A stretch of DNA of 64,000 nt from Mobiluncus sp034180645 (GCF_034180645.1 NZ_JAXFNY010000003.1:1-64000), one strand, 5' to 3'; shown: positions 53,246-62,104, counted from the first letter of the stretch. Numbers and translations: made by a program. Notes: generated by a model from the sequence alone, not told the origin.

Positions 53246-53947
53246 GTGGGGAAACCAAATCGCGTGGAAATAGTAGGGAAACTGGCGGAGCTGTTTCAGG
53301 CCCGGGGCTACACCGGCGCTGGCATGGCCGAGATTTCAGCGACGACCGGATTGGGGCGCGGCTCGCTGTACCACCTCTTTCCCGATGGTAAAGCTCAGAT
53401 GATGCGCGAAGTCCTGGCGGCCGTGGAACACGACTTTCAAGCCGCCGTGGTCGCGCCGCTGGAATCGGGTGACATTGCCGGGATGTTCGCCGGAATCCTG
53501 ACGTTCTTTGACCACGGCGAGAAACAGAGCATCTGGGGCAAGCTGGTCCATGATGCCGCGGCCCGCGACTTTGCCCCCGAGGTGCAGGAGCATTTCAACA
53601 CGTGGCGAGCAGCACTGACGAAAGCCCTGCTCAGCCTGGGAGTGGATCGCGGCTTGGCAGCTTCTCTGTCCGAACGCACTCTGTCCGGGGTAGAGGGGAC
53701 GCTCACCTTGGCGGCCGGTTTTGATGATGCGGGCGCGCTTTCCCGCGGCCTGCGCACTATGTCGGCTGAGGTCACGAATGCCATCTCTGCAGCTAGCGGG
53801 TCTGCAACCGGTTCAGCGGGGCGTCTGGCGCGCTCCCAGAAACCCACTGGGAAACCCGCCGCTGAGTCGACCGCTAAACCCGCGAACCGAGCCCCGCGAA
53901 AATCTGCCGCGAAATCTGCGTCAAAGAAGGCTAGTAAAGCAAAGTAG
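53246..53947 (+). CDS. TetR-family transcriptional regulator with basic C-terminal tail
   Basis: From the GTG at 53246 (GGAAAGGA upstream) the product is 233 residues. An N-terminal helix-turn-helix is clear: RVEIVGKLAELFQARGYTGAGM, split across helix 1-2, then ISATTGLGRGSLYHLFPDGKAQM. The middle is a TetR ligand/dimer domain. The last 40 or so residues are a Lys/Ala/Pro-rich tail (KSAAKSASKKASKAK), unusual for TetR proteins and histone H1-like. The gene's 3' end overlaps the convergent thioredoxin gene by 17 bases. Confidence 0.85.
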   Translation: MGKPNRVEIVGKLAELFQARGYTGAGMAEISATTGLGRGSLYHLFPDGKAQMMREVLAAVEHDFQAAVVAPLESGDIAGMFAGILTFFDHGEKQSIWGKLVHDAAARDFAPEVQEHFNTWRAALTKALLSLGVDRGLAASLSERTLSGVEGTLTLAAGFDDAGALSRGLRTMSAEVTNAISAASGSATGSAGRLARSQKPTGKPAAESTAKPANRAPRKSAAKSASKKASKAK

Positions 53948-54908
53948 CCAGCTTCGAGCGCATCGCCGGAACTAGCGGATCGTCGCCCAAAATCGAGAAA
54001 TATTCCACTAAACGTGTCCGGGCCGCGTCGCGGTCCTCGCCACTGGTTTCCGCCACGACACCCAGCAGCCGAGACATCGCCCCGGCGGCATCTCCCGCAT
54101 TCATCTGGGCATCAGCGGCCTCGAGCTGCGCGGCTATCTCGCCGGTAGCAGCCTGAGCGCCCTGTCCAGCCTGGTCACCGGCAGGCTCCGCCGCTGAGCG
54201 TGCCTGCAACCGAACTTTCGCCAGCAGTTGCTCCACTTTGCTGGATTCGCCGGGGTTGGCTTTGAGGTAGTTCTCCAAAGTCTCGATGGCCTGGTCGTAT
54301 TCGCCTTTGGCCTGAAGTTTCACCGCGGTTTCGATTTCCTCGGCTACCGCGGGCGGCGCGTCTGGGGCAGGCGTACCGGCCGCACCGGCTGCTCCGTCAG
54401 CAGCCCCAGCAGCCCCGGCCTCATCGGTCTGCACGCGACCCGTCACGCCTTCCTGCTCAGCTAACTCGATAACCTTGCTGATGACTTCCTGCACAGCCGA
54501 AGCGGGCAGAGCGCCGTTAAACAAAGGCGCGGGTTGCCCGTTCATCAGCAAGAACACGGCGGGAATGCTTTGGACTCGAAACGCTTGGCCGATGGCGGGG
54601 TTTTCGTCTATGTTGACCTTTGCTAAAGCCACTCGCCCGCCCGCCTTCGCTACGGCATTTTCCAGGACGGGACCGAGCTGGCGGCACGGGCCGCACCAGG
54701 GCGCCCACATGTCCAAAATGAACGGGACAGTCTGGGAAAGCTCCAGGAGCTGGGCAAACGTGTCGTCAGTGACGTCGCGCACCAGCGGCCCCGGAATAGT
54801 TTGCGCGGCAGCCGTCCCGCCCGCATCTGCGCCTCCAGCGAAACCGCCCGCACCAGCTTCGCTCCCTTGACCAGCGGGAATATCGTGCAGTTCTTCGGGA
54901 GCTATCAT
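53931..54908 (-). CDS. Thioredoxin-TPR protein (CnoX/YbbN-like)
   Basis: The 325-residue protein has a Gly/Ala-rich start, a thioredoxin domain (about 40-150) with a full WCGPC site (Cys72, Cys75) and cis-Pro in IPAVFLL, an Ala/Gly-rich linker (about 165-190), and tetratricopeptide-like helices to the end. CnoX proteins are redox-regulated holdases that hand clients to GroEL or DnaK. GAGG lies eight bases before the ATG at 54908. No signal peptide is seen, so it is cytoplasmic. Confidence 0.85.
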   Translation of the reverse strand: MIAPEELHDIPAGQGSEAGAGGFAGGADAGGTAAAQTIPGPLVRDVTDDTFAQLLELSQTVPFILDMWAPWCGPCRQLGPVLENAVAKAGGRVALAKVNIDENPAIGQAFRVQSIPAVFLLMNGQPAPLFNGALPASAVQEVISKVIELAEQEGVTGRVQTDEAGAAGAADGAAGAAGTPAPDAPPAVAEEIETAVKLQAKGEYDQAIETLENYLKANPGESSKVEQLLAKVRLQARSAAEPAGDQAGQGAQAATGEIAAQLEAADAQMNAGDAAGAMSRLLGVVAETSGEDRDAARTRLVEYFSILGDDPLVPAMRSKLATLLY

Positions 54909-55336
54909 GGTGATGCCTCATCTTTCCTAAATCCGAGCGGTGCCAACAATGGCCGTATGCTGTTATTTAACCTGTTAAGTCTGGACTGTATCAAATCCAA
55001 GCGGGGAAAAATCGCCCAGCGCTTAAAACCGCCCCCGGCGCTGGCTGTGACAATTGGGGTTTGCGCGTCTGTGCCCCAGAGCCGCGACATTTGTCACAAG
55101 TGAGGGGCTTTGGTTGGGTTCGCCGCCGCGCCTGACCGGTGTGGCCCGCCTCGTCCGCTCGGCCCGGGGTCGCCCTGCCCGGCATTCCCCGTAGCCCTCG
55201 GCGCGTCCCCTCGAACCCTCCTAGACATAGCCGCGCCTAACCAAGGCAAGCCTTAGATTCGTTGAAATATAGCCGAAAACCTCGTAACTTGAAACAGTAA
55301 ACTCAGCACCGAACGGGACAAGGGAGGCGACGCACC
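54909..55336. other. Intergenic region between divergent thioredoxin and VIT genes
   Basis: A 428-bp gap. No gene with convincing start and codon use was seen on either strand. It holds an imperfect dyad at 55237-55256 near the VIT gene and a GTCACAAG motif at about 55094-55101 related to the dispersed motif elsewhere. Confidence 0.5.
55237..55256. promoter_or_regulatory. Possible DtxR/IdeR-like metal box upstream of the VIT transporter
   Basis: CTAACCAAGGCAAGCCTTAG is an imperfect dyad (CTAA...TTAG with AGGC-AA-GCCT inside) showing partial resemblance to the 19-bp IdeR/DtxR operator. It lies about 80 bases before the start of a predicted iron/manganese transporter. The match is incomplete. 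Confidence 0.3.
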
Positions 55337-56119
55337 TTGAGCGAACAGTCGAGCCAAAACCCGGGCCAAGACCCAATCGAAGACCCAATCGATAACCCGA
55401 TTGATAACCCGAACGAACCGGACGCAAAACACGACAAGTCGGCGGCGACTTCCTCGCGCCTAAACTGGCTTCGAGCTGCAGTCTTAGGCGCCAATGACGG
55501 CATTGTTTCGACCGCGGGCGTGGTTGTGGGCGTGGCGGCGGCGAACCCGGAAAACACGACCGCCATCGCGACCGCCGGCATCGCGGCCGTGGTCGCGGGG
55601 GCGCTGTCGATGGCGGCGGGCGAATATGTCTCGGTCTCCACCCAGCGCGACACGGAAAAAGCAGTGGTGGAAAAGGAACGCCGCCTGATTGCCGAGGACC
55701 CGGAAAAAGAATTCCAGGGCCTGGTGGAAAACTACATCGAAAAGGGCCTGACCCGCCAGACCGCAACCCTGGTCGCCCAGGAATACTCCGCCCACGATCC
55801 GGTAGAGGCCCACGTCCAGGCCCATTACGGCCTGAGTTCCGAGGAGTTCACTTCCCCCTGGGCGGCGGCGTTTTCCTCGGCGGTGTCCTTCACGGTCGGC
55901 GCGCTGGTGCCGCTGCTGGCGATTCTGCTGTTCAGCGGCTCGTGGAAAATCCAAGCCACATTCGTCATGGTGATGGTCGCGTTAGCGCTGGTCGGCTGGC
56001 TTTCGGCGTGGCGCGGCGAGGCCCCGCGGCTGCGCGCGGTCATCCGGGTCATGGTCGGGGGCGCCCTGGCGATGATTATCACCGGCGGGGTCGGCCACTT
56101 CTTGGGAGTCACTGTTTAG
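55337..56119 (+). CDS. VIT1/CCC1-family iron/manganese transporter
   Basis: The 260-residue protein starts with TTG at 55337 behind GGGAGGCG. The first 40 residues are polar, with repeats of DPIxDP/DNP type. Five spans follow. GANDGIVSTAGVVVGVA in span 1 and GALSMAAGEYVSVSTQRD in span 2 are hallmark VIT motifs, and an acidic cytosolic loop (about 115-175) would be the metal-binding domain. Such proteins export or sequester Fe2+ and Mn2+. A possible metal-responsive box lies upstream. Confidence 0.9.
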   Translation: MSEQSSQNPGQDPIEDPIDNPIDNPNEPDAKHDKSAATSSRLNWLRAAVLGANDGIVSTAGVVVGVAAANPENTTAIATAGIAAVVAGALSMAAGEYVSVSTQRDTEKAVVEKERRLIAEDPEKEFQGLVENYIEKGLTRQTATLVAQEYSAHDPVEAHVQAHYGLSSEEFTSPWAAAFSSAVSFTVGALVPLLAILLFSGSWKIQATFVMVMVALALVGWLSAWRGEAPRLRAVIRVMVGGALAMIITGGVGHFLGVTV

Positions 56120-56186
56120 GGTCACAAGGGAGTGGCGGTGGGATTTTCGGTTAGCTCATGAAGTCGGTGAGTTGGGTTTTCGCCGG

Positions 56187-56209
56187 GTTCACAAGCGTGT
56201 TGCGCCGGG
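56187..56209 (+). repeat. Dispersed intergenic motif GTTCACAAG..., plus-strand copy
   Basis: GTTCACAAGCGTGTTGCGCC plus GGG at 56187-56209, in the 224-bp gap before glgE. A weaker relative (GGTCACAAGGGAGTGGCGG) begins at 56120, directly after the VIT stop. The remaining gap up to 56331 is A+T-rich near the glgE promoter. Confidence 0.45.
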
Positions 56210-56331
56210 TTTCCCGGGTGATTCAGTCTCTTTGGGTGCCGGTGCGCTGGTTCGACCCGAGTGCTACCTTGGGCTTTACTAAAGCTGTAAATGCCCCACA
56301 TTCAATGAATATAAATTCTGTGGTTATGCTT

Positions 56332-56343
56332 TAAGATTTAGAC
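56332..56343 (+). promoter_or_regulatory. Leaderless promoter of glgE
   Basis: TAAGAT (56332-56337) is followed by six bases and the GTG at 56344; no ribosome binding site is present. Confidence 0.55.
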
Positions 56344-58818
56344 GTGAGCGAAACGACGAACTCTACGGGCAATTCCGACGCCAAGAAACCCGGGCGTCAT
56401 TCCACTGCTAACACTCGTCCGGCCACGAAGCCGGCGGCGAAGCCCCCGGCTGACAAGCCGAGTAAGCCGACTGCCGCCCGCAAGACCCGGACTTCTGGCA
56501 CAAAACCCGCGGCAAAGTCCTCGGGAAGCTCCGCGAAATCAACGAAGAAACCGGCTCCCGCGGCGGCCGCTAAAACCCCCGAAACCCCAGCCGCCGCAGC
56601 CAAAACTCCGGCAACCCCGGCAACCCTCGCGAACCTCTACCACCTGCCTGCGGACGCGGAACTAAACCGCGTGTCAGTCACCGAACTGCGTCCCACCGTA
56701 GAGGACGGGCTATTCCCGGCAAAAGCCGCGGTCGGCGAGCTGTTCCCAGTCCACGCCACCGTGTTTGTCGACGGGCATTCCCACTTCGGCGCCGACGCGG
56801 TGCTGCTGCGCCCCACCGACCCGAAACGCCGCGGCGAAGGGGGCTATGACCTCTATGCTCCGGCGGGCAGCCCCGAGGGCGCTCCCGACCCGGGGGATCC
56901 GGCCGCTTGGGAAGTCGTGGACCGCGCCCGGATGTATGAAATCGGCACTGGTGAAAACCAGTTTGAAGCCTGGCTCCAACCCGGCACCGTGGGACGTTAC
57001 GCGTTTGCGGTCGAGTCTTGGATTGACCCTTATGGAACCTGGGTGCATGACGCCAACGTGAAAATCTCGGCGGGCATTGACGTGGAACTGACCCTGGAGG
57101 AAGGCGCCCGCCTGCTCGAACGTGCGATTGCGGGTGAGGCGAAACCGGCCTACGGTTCGGCTCGTGACACGGCCGCTCCCGCCGCCCCGCTGCCCGCGGC
57201 TGACGCGGCGGTGCTACAGGGTGCGATTGCGGGCTTGCGCGAGAAAAAGCGCCGTCCCAAGGTGCGTCTGTCGGCCGCCACAAATGAGCTGGTCGCAAAC
57301 ATTTTGGCGGAAAATCCGCTGCGGGATTTGGTGACGCGCACGAAACTGTGCCCGCTGCGGGTGGACCGGGCGCGTTCGGTGGCCGGAGCGTGGTACGAAA
57401 TCTTCCCACGTTCCATCGGGTCCTATTACGGGTCGGACGGCCAGATCGTGCCGGGGACTTTGCGCACGGCCGCCGAGATTCTGCCCGAGGTTGCCGCTGA
57501 CGGTTTCGATGTCATTTACCTCACTCCCGTCCACCCGATTGGGCATGCTTTCCGCAAAGGGCGCAACAACGCCCTTGAGGCCGGACCAAACGATCCCGGC
57601 TCGCCTTGGGCGATTGGTAACGAGGACGGCGGGCATGACGCGGTCGACCCGGCTTTGGGCGGGATTGAGGCGTTTGACGAGTTTGCGGCGGAGGCGAAAC
57701 GTAATCACCTGGAGATTGCCTTGGACTTCGCCCTGCAGTGTTCCCCGGATCACCCGTGGGTAAAGTCGCACCCCGAGTGGTTTTCGGCCCGGGCTGACGG
57801 CTCGATTGCCTACGCCGAGAACCCGCCAAAGAAATACCAGGACATTTATCCCCTGAACTTTGATTACGACCCGGACGGGCTGTATACCGAAATCCGGCGG
57901 GTGATCGAGTTTTGGATTGACCACGGGGTCACGATTTTCCGCATGGATAACCCGCACACGAAGCCGGTGCGGTTCTGGCAGCGCTTGGCGGCTGACCTGC
58001 ACCAAACCCATCCCGAAGTGGTCATGCTCTCCGAGGCGTTCACCGCTCCGGCGGTGATGCGCGGGCTGGCAAAAGCGGGGTTCCACCTGTCTTACACGTA
58101 CTTTACGTGGCGCAACTCCAAGACCGAGCTGACCAAATACTTTGAGGAACTCGCTTATGAAACGGCCCACGTGTTGCGCCCGGCGCTGTTCCCCATGACC
58201 CCAGACATTTTGACCGACTACATGACGGCCGGGGTAGGGGCGTTCAAAGCCCGCGCCCTGCTGGCGGCCACGGCCGCTCCGACCTGGGGAATCCTCGGGG
58301 GTAGCTACGAGTTTTGCGAACACGTGCAGCGTCCCGGGGTCGAGGAAGTCATCGACAACCCGAAGTACGAGGTGAAAGTCTATGACTGGGCGGCGCGTGA
58401 CAAGTACGGCATCGCCTCCCTGCTGCGCACCTTGAACGCGGCTCGATCCTCTCACCCGGCGCTGCTGCAGCTGCGCAACATCAAGTTCCACGCTGTTGAA
58501 AACGATGCCATCATCGCTTTTTCCAAGCATATTGATGCCGCGCATTCCCCGACCGGCCGGGCGGATACGGTGCTGGTCATCGTGAACCTCGACCCGCATA
58601 ACACCCAAACCGGCTGGGTGCACCTGGATTTGCCGTCACTAGGGTTGTGCCCGGAGGAGTTCCCGGAGCTGGCCGCGCCCAGCGAGGGGCAGCGCCTGTT
58701 CGTGGTGCGCGATGAACTGACCGGCGGGGAATATACCTGGGGACGGGATAATTTTGTCCAGCTCAATCCCTATACCGGCCCCGGACATATTCTCAGCTTC
58801 AGCCCCATTCCCGACTGA
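56344..58818 (+). CDS. glgE: Alpha-1,4-glucan:maltose-1-phosphate maltosyltransferase
   Basis: An 824-residue GH13_3 enzyme that extends alpha-glucan with maltose from maltose-1-phosphate. The first about 95 residues are a low-complexity Ala/Pro/Lys/Thr-rich extension absent from most homologues. An N-terminal beta domain, then the TIM barrel: WYEIFPRS, VIYLTPVHPIG, nucleophile Asp in FRMDNPHTKPV, acid Glu in MLSEAFTAP, and a C-terminal beta domain. glgB follows 40 bases later, the usual pairing. treS and the maltokinase gene are not in the window. Confidence 0.94.
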   Translation: MSETTNSTGNSDAKKPGRHSTANTRPATKPAAKPPADKPSKPTAARKTRTSGTKPAAKSSGSSAKSTKKPAPAAAAKTPETPAAAAKTPATPATLANLYHLPADAELNRVSVTELRPTVEDGLFPAKAAVGELFPVHATVFVDGHSHFGADAVLLRPTDPKRRGEGGYDLYAPAGSPEGAPDPGDPAAWEVVDRARMYEIGTGENQFEAWLQPGTVGRYAFAVESWIDPYGTWVHDANVKISAGIDVELTLEEGARLLERAIAGEAKPAYGSARDTAAPAAPLPAADAAVLQGAIAGLREKKRRPKVRLSAATNELVANILAENPLRDLVTRTKLCPLRVDRARSVAGAWYEIFPRSIGSYYGSDGQIVPGTLRTAAEILPEVAADGFDVIYLTPVHPIGHAFRKGRNNALEAGPNDPGSPWAIGNEDGGHDAVDPALGGIEAFDEFAAEAKRNHLEIALDFALQCSPDHPWVKSHPEWFSARADGSIAYAENPPKKYQDIYPLNFDYDPDGLYTEIRRVIEFWIDHGVTIFRMDNPHTKPVRFWQRLAADLHQTHPEVVMLSEAFTAPAVMRGLAKAGFHLSYTYFTWRNSKTELTKYFEELAYETAHVLRPALFPMTPDILTDYMTAGVGAFKARALLAATAAPTWGILGGSYEFCEHVQRPGVEEVIDNPKYEVKVYDWAARDKYGIASLLRTLNAARSSHPALLQLRNIKFHAVENDAIIAFSKHIDAAHSPTGRADTVLVIVNLDPHNTQTGWVHLDLPSLGLCPEEFPELAAPSEGQRLFVVRDELTGGEYTWGRDNFVQLNPYTGPGHILSFSPIPD

Positions 58819-58858
58819 ACCCAAAACATCGCCTAGCAAAATATGAAAGAATTACCCC

Positions 58859-61081
58859 ATGGCTAAAATCACCGTTTCCCCGGAACTTTTGAACCAGGTC
58901 GCCTACGCGAATTACTACTCCCCGCACTCGGTGCTGGGACCGCACTCGGACGGTGAGGACGTCACCATCCGCACCGTGCGTCACATGGCGCAAAGCGTCA
59001 CCATCGTCACCGAGCACGGCGAATTCCCTGCTGAACACGAACAGGACGGGGTGTGGGTGGCCGTCATCCCGCACGCCGAAGTCGAAGACTACCGTGTGAA
59101 AGTGACCTACGGCGACCAAGAAGTGCTGGGGGACGACCCCTACCGCTTCCTGCCGACCTTGGGCGAAATGGACACCTACCTCATCTCCGAAGGCCGTCAC
59201 GAGCGTCTGTGGGACGTTTTGGGTGCACATATTAAGGAGTACGAGGGTCCGCTCGGGGTCGTAAAGGGCGTGGCGTTCGCGGTGTGGGCGCCGAACGCAC
59301 AAGCGGTGAAGGTCGTGGGGGACTTCAACTTTTGGGACGGGTCGGGGTGCGCGATGCGCAGCCTCGGCGCGTCAGGTGTGTGGGAGCTGTTCATTCCCGG
59401 TGTCGAGATTGGGGCGCGCTACAAGTACGACATCAAAGGCCCGGACGGGAACTGGCGGCAAAAGGCCGACCCGATGGCTCGCGCTACTGAAATCCCCCCC
59501 GCTACCGCCTCGGTCGTTACCGACAAATTCCACACCTGGAGCGACGACGAATGGATGGAACAGCGCGCCGCCAACGTGGAGGAACACCCGATTCACGCCC
59601 AGCCGATGAGTATCTACGAATGCCATGTCGGGTCTTGGAAAGAGGGCTACGGCTACCGTGACCTGGCCGAACACCTGGTGCCTTACGTTAAGGAAATGGG
59701 CTTTACCCACGTGGAGTTCATGCCCGTGGCGGAACACCCGTTCGGACCGTCCTGGGGGTATCAGTGCACGTCATACTTCGCTCCGACCGCCCGCTTCGGC
59801 ACGCCTGACGACTTCCGCTACCTGGTCGATGTGCTGCACCAGAACGGGATTGGCGTCATTTTGGACTGGGTTCCGGCGCACTTCCCCAAGGACGACTGGG
59901 CGCTGGCCGGGTTTGATGGCACGGCCCTGTATGAGGATCCCGATCCGCAGCGCGGCCAGCACCCCGACTGGGGGACGCTGGTGTTCAACTACGGTCGGCG
60001 CGAAGTGAAGAACTTCCTGGTCGCCAACGCCCTGTACTGGATGGAGGAGTTCCATATCGACGGCCTGCGGGTGGACGCGGTGGCGTCGATGCTCTACCTG
60101 GATTATTCACGCAAAGAGGGCCAGTGGCACCCGAACCAGTATGGCGGGCGGGAAAACCTCGAGGCCATCAGCCTGCTGCAAGAAGTGACCGCGACCTGCT
60201 ATCGGGTTTGCCCAGGTACCGTCATGATTGCCGAGGAATCGACCGCGTGGCCCGGCGTCACCCAGCCGACTTCCGAGGGCGGCCTGGGCTTTGGTTTCAA
60301 GTGGAACATGGGCTGGATGAACGACACTCTGCGCTACTTGGCGGAGGACCCGGTCAACCGCAAGTGGCACCACAACGAGCTGACGTTTAGCCTGGTCTAC
60401 GCGTTTTCAGAAAACTTTGTCCTGCCGCTGTCCCACGATGAGGTCGTGCATGGCAAAGGCTCCCTGCTGTCAAAGATGCCCGGCGATTACTGGCGCCAGC
60501 TGGCCGGATTGCGCCTGCTGTTTGCTTACCAGTGGACGCATCCGGGCAAGCAGCTCATCTTCATGGGCTCCGAGTTTGGCCAGGGCGCGGAATGGAATTC
60601 GGGGGCGTCCCTGGATTGGTGGCACTTGGACATTCCCGAGCATCAGGGGATTCGCCAGCTGGTCACCGATTTGAACCACCTGTATGTGTCCAACCCGGCG
60701 CTGTGGTGTGATGATTATCGCGGGTTCGAGTGGATTGAGCCCAGCGATGCCGACCACAATTTGATTACCTATCTGCGCCGCTCCGTGGCGGAATCGGACC
60801 CCTCGGGGATTGATTCGGGCCATCTGTTGGCGGTAGTGGCGAACTTTAGCGGCAACCCCCACGATCCGTTCCGGGTCGGCCTGCCGTTTGCCGGCAAGTG
60901 GGACGAGGTGCTAAACACGGACGCCGAAGTTTACGGCGGTTCCGGCGTGGGCAACTTGGGCCAGGTCACGGCCGAAGAGATTCCCTGGAACAACCGGCCC
61001 TGTTCTGTGTCTTTGCGCATTCCCCCGCTGGGGGTCGTGATTCTGCGCCCCGCCGAGGATAACCCGTACCGCCCGCGCTAG
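58859..61081 (+). CDS. glgB: 1,4-alpha-glucan branching enzyme
   Basis: The 740-residue GH13_9 enzyme introduces alpha-1,6 branches. An N-terminal carbohydrate-binding region and CBM48 (AVWAPNAQAVKVVGDFNFWDG, split) precede the barrel. Catalytic motifs are DGLRVDAVASMLYLDYS (nucleophile Asp), MIAEESTAWPG (acid Glu) and LPLSHDEVVHGKGSL. It follows glgE closely and completes linear-to-branched glucan synthesis. Confidence 0.95.
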   Translation: MAKITVSPELLNQVAYANYYSPHSVLGPHSDGEDVTIRTVRHMAQSVTIVTEHGEFPAEHEQDGVWVAVIPHAEVEDYRVKVTYGDQEVLGDDPYRFLPTLGEMDTYLISEGRHERLWDVLGAHIKEYEGPLGVVKGVAFAVWAPNAQAVKVVGDFNFWDGSGCAMRSLGASGVWELFIPGVEIGARYKYDIKGPDGNWRQKADPMARATEIPPATASVVTDKFHTWSDDEWMEQRAANVEEHPIHAQPMSIYECHVGSWKEGYGYRDLAEHLVPYVKEMGFTHVEFMPVAEHPFGPSWGYQCTSYFAPTARFGTPDDFRYLVDVLHQNGIGVILDWVPAHFPKDDWALAGFDGTALYEDPDPQRGQHPDWGTLVFNYGRREVKNFLVANALYWMEEFHIDGLRVDAVASMLYLDYSRKEGQWHPNQYGGRENLEAISLLQEVTATCYRVCPGTVMIAEESTAWPGVTQPTSEGGLGFGFKWNMGWMNDTLRYLAEDPVNRKWHHNELTFSLVYAFSENFVLPLSHDEVVHGKGSLLSKMPGDYWRQLAGLRLLFAYQWTHPGKQLIFMGSEFGQGAEWNSGASLDWWHLDIPEHQGIRQLVTDLNHLYVSNPALWCDDYRGFEWIEPSDADHNLITYLRRSVAESDPSGIDSGHLLAVVANFSGNPHDPFRVGLPFAGKWDEVLNTDAEVYGGSGVGNLGQVTAEEIPWNNRPCSVSLRIPPLGVVILRPAEDNPYRPR

Positions 61082-61088
61082 GGGTTCA

Positions 61089-61112
61089 GTTCACAAGGGC
61101 GTTGCGGCGACC
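61089..61112 (+). repeat. Dispersed intergenic motif GTTCACAAG..., copy after glgB
   Basis: GTTCACAAGGGCGTTGCGGC plus GACC begins eight bases past the glgB stop. It is among the closest copies to the minus-strand one at 46561-46582. Confidence 0.45.
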
Positions 61113-61161
61113 ATCGTGGGAGCCGAATGATTGGAATTCCGCTCGCCCGCGGTAGGTTTTC

Positions 61162-61185
61162 GTTTCACGAGAGTGTTGCGCCGGG
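61162..61185 (+). repeat. Dispersed intergenic motif, divergent copy
   Basis: GTTTCACGAGAGTGTTGCGC plus CGGG lies 49 bases after the previous copy, in the convergent gap between glgB and the NYN gene. The gap shows nothing else. Confidence 0.4.
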
Positions 61186-61215
61186 AAACTCCGTGTACAC
61201 CAATGAGCGGTGTGG

Positions 61216-61854
61216 CTATTGATACGTCCGTGTATCGAGGGAAGCCCGGAAGTCATCTTCATTCATAGAGGTGGTCCAAATCCGGTGTTCGGTGCGGATT
61301 GACCCCTGTGTCCATTTGACTGTAGGTGAAAACCATTTGACGGTTTCTATCTTTGCCATCCCATAAGAGTACGCTTCGTCAACCGCCGGAGCTAGGTCTG
61401 TATCTCGTGAAGCGAGCACGACCACATCGTAGTTGCCGCTTCGTGCCAGTCGGCAAAGCGTGAGAGCGCACAGCACGTCTACACCTTTTTCTTGTGCTGA
61501 ACTCCATATTGGCCGCTTCTTACCGTCAATGTACTCATTCTTGTATTTCAGTGGCCTTAAGGTCACTTGAACGATTCCGTTACCCTCTTGCTCCCAGTAA
61601 TATTTTTGTGCCTGGTTGCGCCGATAGCCCTCTTTGGGATCTTCCCTTAGGGGCAGACCACGAAACACGTCTACACGCGCTAGTCTGACATGATCATTAG
61701 GGTCTTGCAGTGAAGCGTTTTTGACCGCAGCGAGTCGTTGTCCAAATTTCAAAGGTGAAATCAGCGCGTCCTCTTTTGGACTATTGGGAAGAAAAACATC
61801 AGCGGCCGTCATGTGGACGTTTTGGTAATCAATTACTACGGCCATAGATTTCAT
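61216..61854 (-). CDS. NYN-domain (PIN-like) putative ribonuclease
   Basis: From the ATG at 61854, preceded by AGGGGAA, the product is 212 residues. The NYN signature is present: VVIDYQNVH at the start, EKGVDVLCALTLCRLAR and VLASRDTDLAPAVDEA, giving the acidic cluster of PIN-fold nucleases. The C-terminal part is not recognised. The gene is more A+T-rich than its neighbours and sits in an accessory-looking segment. NYN proteins act on RNA or in defence-linked loci; the target here is unknown. A start at 61917 would overlap the promoter. Confidence 0.75.
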   Translation of the reverse strand: MKSMAVVIDYQNVHMTAADVFLPNSPKEDALISPLKFGQRLAAVKNASLQDPNDHVRLARVDVFRGLPLREDPKEGYRRNQAQKYYWEQEGNGIVQVTLRPLKYKNEYIDGKKRPIWSSAQEKGVDVLCALTLCRLARSGNYDVVVLASRDTDLAPAVDEAYSYGMAKIETVKWFSPTVKWTQGSIRTEHRIWTTSMNEDDFRASLDTRTYQ

Positions 61855-61905
61855 CTGATTCCCCTGCGATAAGAGTAAACCCCGCCAGTCCGAAGACGAC
61901 GGGGA

Positions 61906-61911
61906 ACTATA
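61906..61911 (-). promoter_or_regulatory. Candidate promoter of the NYN gene
   Basis: On the minus strand TATAGT (61911 to 61906) is a good -10, giving a leader of about 45 bases that contains a CCCCG/CGGGG hairpin. The -35 is poor. Confidence 0.4.
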
Positions 61912-62041
61912 CAACAAGGCTATATCAAAGTGTCAGATCCGTCAATAAAATTGGGACTTTTTGTTGAAATATGAGCGATAGCGGCGGGCCGGCGTTGTGC
62001 GTGCGCAGTGGTTGTGGGGTACTACCAGTGCGTTTGGAGCA

Positions 62042-62104
62042 ACGTGTAAAGAATTTCCGAATTTCTTTACACGTTTTTCTGACGTGTAAAACTGTTTTAC
62101 ACGT
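62042..62104. repeat. Paired palindromes built from ACGTGTAAA
   Basis: ACGTGTAAAGAA (62042-62053) pairs with TTCTTTACACGT (62063-62074); eight bases on, ACGTGTAAAA (62082-62091) pairs with TTTTACACGT (62095-62104). ACGTGTAAA thus occurs four times in alternating orientation. The first stem is followed by TTTTTCT and could terminate a plus-strand transcript; alternatively the pair is an operator. No gene is recognised between 61918 and 62421. Confidence 0.6.
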
